From the NCBI RefSeq assembly GCF_011682145.1, contig NZ_WHJH01000033.1:1-64000 (forward strand): a stretch of 64,000 nucleotides of DNA. Direction: 5' to 3'. The notes under the pieces were generated by a model, which searched no databases, had not been told where the DNA came from, and saw only the letters and a program-made list of their open reading frames with translations. The position numbers and the translations under genes are program-made. Origin of the DNA: Massilia mucilaginosa. Lineage in GTDB: Bacteria; Pseudomonadota; Gammaproteobacteria; Burkholderiales; Burkholderiaceae_D. Shown piece by piece: positions 62,348 through 64,000 of the stretch (positions within the stretch are counted from its first letter, which is position 1; every line of letters begins with the position of its first letter).

Positions 62348-63610
62348 TTATTCCTTGGTTTTAGCCGATGCGTCGGCAACCTTGACTTCTTTGTTGACTT
62401 CGGCGGCCTTGGCGTCCGCTGCTTTGGCATCGTCGGCCTTCGCTTGCGGCGCCTTGCCGTCCTGGTCCATCGCCACGATCTGCGCCGTCACCGGCGCGCC
62501 CGGCTGCACGCGCTGCAAGCCGTTGATGACGATTTTTTCGCCCGGCTTGACGCCGCTGCGCACCACGCGCAGGCCGTCCACGCTCGGTCCCAGGACCACG
62601 GCGCGGTATTCGGCCTTGCTGTCGGCGCCGATCACGTACACGAACTTGCGATTCTGGTCGGTGCCGACGGCGCGGTCGTTGATCAGGATCGTCTTGGTCT
62701 GGGCGCCTTCGCCGCCGCCCAGCTGGACGCGTGCGAACAGGCCCGGAACCAGGGTGTTGTCGGTGTTGTCGAACATGGCGCGCATGCGCACGCTGCCGGT
62801 GGCGGTGTCGAGGCGGTTGTCGATGAATTCGAGCTTGCCTTCGTGCGGGAAGCCGCTCTCGTTGGCCAGGCCGATCTTGACCGGCACCGTGGTGCCCTTC
62901 TGGGCCACGCGGCCGACGCGCAGGTAGGTGTCTTCGTCGCCGTCGAAGGTCGCGTAGATCGGATTACTCGATACCACCGAGGTCAGGATCACGGCGCCGT
63001 CGACCAGGTTGCCGGTGGTGACTTCGGCTTTCGAGACGCGCCCGCCGATCGGGGCGTGCACATTGGTGTAGCTCAGGTTCAGGCGCGCCGCTTCGAGCGA
63101 TGCCTGGGCCGCGCGCACATTGGCGTCCAGTTCTTTCAGGCCCGAGGCCTTTTCGTCGAACTCGCGCTGCGCGATCGCCCTGTCGCCCAGCAGGCGCTCG
63201 GCGCGGGCCAGTTCCACCTTGGCCAGTTCGGCGCGCGCGCGGGCCGAACTGACGGCCGCTTCGGCGCGGTTGGCTTCCGCCTGATAAGGACGGGCGTCGA
63301 TCACGAACAGCACGTCGCCCTTCTTGACGACGCTGCCCGGCTTGAAGTTGACCGAGGTGATAAAGCCGTTCACGCGCGCCCGGATGTCGACGCGGTCGAC
63401 CGCTTCGAGCCGGCCCGAGAATTCCTGCGTCTCGTTGACCGAACGCTCGATCACGGTGGCGGCGGTGATCGGCGGGCCGGCCGGGGCTGCCGGCTGGGCC
63501 TTGCTGTTCGCCTCTTCACACCCCGCCAGCGACAAGGCCGCCAGTCCCGCCAAGGCCATCGCGGCCGCGAGCGGGCGGGCGAAGGTCATTAATCGATTAG
63601 TGGTTTTCAT
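62348..63610 (-). CDS. RND efflux periplasmic membrane-fusion lipoprotein
   Basis: 420 residues from the ATG at 63610 after GAGGAAAAAA. Lipobox LSLAGC (lipidation at C31), split lipoyl domain (INGFITSVNFKPGSVVKKGD-like RVNGFITSVNFKPGSVV), coiled-coil hairpin, barrel and a C-terminal Lys/Ala/Asp-rich tail (about 385-420) longer than in AcrA. First gene of the three-gene efflux operon. No regulator gene is adjacent in the window. Confidence 0.93.
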   Translation of the reverse strand: MKTTNRLMTFARPLAAAMALAGLAALSLAGCEEANSKAQPAAPAGPPITAATVIERSVNETQEFSGRLEAVDRVDIRARVNGFITSVNFKPGSVVKKGDVLFVIDARPYQAEANRAEAAVSSARARAELAKVELARAERLLGDRAIAQREFDEKASGLKELDANVRAAQASLEAARLNLSYTNVHAPIGGRVSKAEVTTGNLVDGAVILTSVVSSNPIYATFDGDEDTYLRVGRVAQKGTTVPVKIGLANESGFPHEGKLEFIDNRLDTATGSVRMRAMFDNTDNTLVPGLFARVQLGGGEGAQTKTILINDRAVGTDQNRKFVYVIGADSKAEYRAVVLGPSVDGLRVVRSGVKPGEKIVINGLQRVQPGAPVTAQIVAMDQDGKAPQAKADDAKAADAKAAEVNKEVKVADASAKTKE

Positions 63611-63774
63611 TTTTTTCCTCTTATTGATGAAAATGTTTAATAAATCAGCCGGAATGACGACATAAAGCGAGCTGTGCTGTTTCAAAAGGCGAAAAGGGTC
63701 CGTACGCTGCGCCGAGGGTCTCTCAGCGCAGCTGCACGGGGGTAATTGGTGGGTGCTACAGGTAATGCGCGGCG

Positions 63775-64000
63775 TCAGGATGGCGCGGGGGGACACTCCA
63801 GGCCATGCAAAAAGCTGCCGATTTCGTGCAAGGCCACGGCTCTGCAGGCGCACTCGTTGCGCGCGGCCGTGTCGTCCAGGGGCGCTGCCGCCATCCGCTT
63901 GACCGTGGTAGTCACGCCGCAGGCGGCCAGCTTGGTGCCGTATTGTTCCGCCTCGTCGCGCAAGGGATCGTCTTCGGCCGACAGGATCAGCGCGGGCGGC
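63775..64000 (-). CDS. alpha/beta hydrolase C terminus (partial, runs off window)
   Basis: The frame is open to the window end. PPALILSAEDDPLRDEAEQY contains the catalytic-acid region (EDDPLRDEAE) of Aes/HSL-type esterases. After VKRM the expected GTIHDF with the catalytic histidine is absent and the sequence continues APLDDTAARN toward a normal C-terminal helix. The 5' part is not visible. Confidence 0.65.
   Translation of the reverse strand, partial: PPALILSAEDDPLRDEAEQYGTKLAACGVTTTVKRMAAAPLDDTAARNECACRAVALHEIGSFLHGLECPPAPS

Overview
The window is GC-rich, densely packed chromosomal DNA from a betaproteobacterium, most likely an Oxalobacteraceae member of the Massilia/Janthinobacterium/Duganella type. 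This rests on gene content, gene order and protein wording, not on a database search. I see no rRNA, tRNA, CRISPR array or phage.

Region 1 (about 1-11260) is an anaerobic/nitrogen-oxide island. It holds nirK with a fused cytochrome c domain, nirV, a SCO-like copper chaperone, class III ribonucleotide reductase (nrdD, a separate small ORF carrying the glycyl-radical loop, nrdG), a DGC-domain protein, the O2-independent ubiquinone genes ubiT, ubiV and ubiU, and a hemerythrin/DUF2249/NnrS-like operon. FNR/DNR-type ATCAA sites precede nirK, nrdD and the divergent ubiU/hemerythrin promoters. The genes fit growth on nitrite: respiration, a deoxynucleotide supply without oxygen, quinone made without oxygen, and NO handling.

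Region 2 (11194-22150) has a DUF1444-like gene, a large membrane-bound single-module NRPS with C-terminal hexapeptide-repeat domains, two tandem paralogues of unknown function, an operon of a membrane linalool dehydratase/isomerase-like protein, a 43-residue ORF and a DgkA-family kinase, then arsC-arsH and a shortened HupE/UreJ.

Region 3 (22200-37030) starts with a decayed IS1182-type transposase and a type IV minor pilin operon (pilE-fimT-pilV-pilW-pilX-pilY1). It continues with a decayed royal-jelly/yellow-like gene, an IS4-family element abutting the ureG stop codon, and the urease operon ureDABCEFG.

Region 4 (37137-44262) has a DUF1302 outer-membrane protein, a DinB-like protein, two iron/2-oxoglutarate oxygenases of different families, a SulP transporter and a GAF-GGDEF diguanylate cyclase.

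Region 5 (44450-52700) looks like a stress/DNA-repair stretch: SDR, Ku, small membrane proteins, catalase, LigD and a Lys/Ala-rich exported protein. Ku and LigD form a bacterial NHEJ pair.

Region 6 (52894-64000) has a VIT-vWA-DUF2135 exported protein facing an ECF sigma/anti-sigma pair. Both the exported protein and the anti-sigma factor carry a short TonB-receptor-plug-like motif. It ends with an RND efflux operon (MFP, RND pump, outer-membrane factor) and the 3' end of an alpha/beta hydrolase gene cut by the window edge.

The most unusual items are the split NrdD, the isomerase-like/micro-ORF/DgkA operon, the shared plug-like motif and the membrane NRPS.
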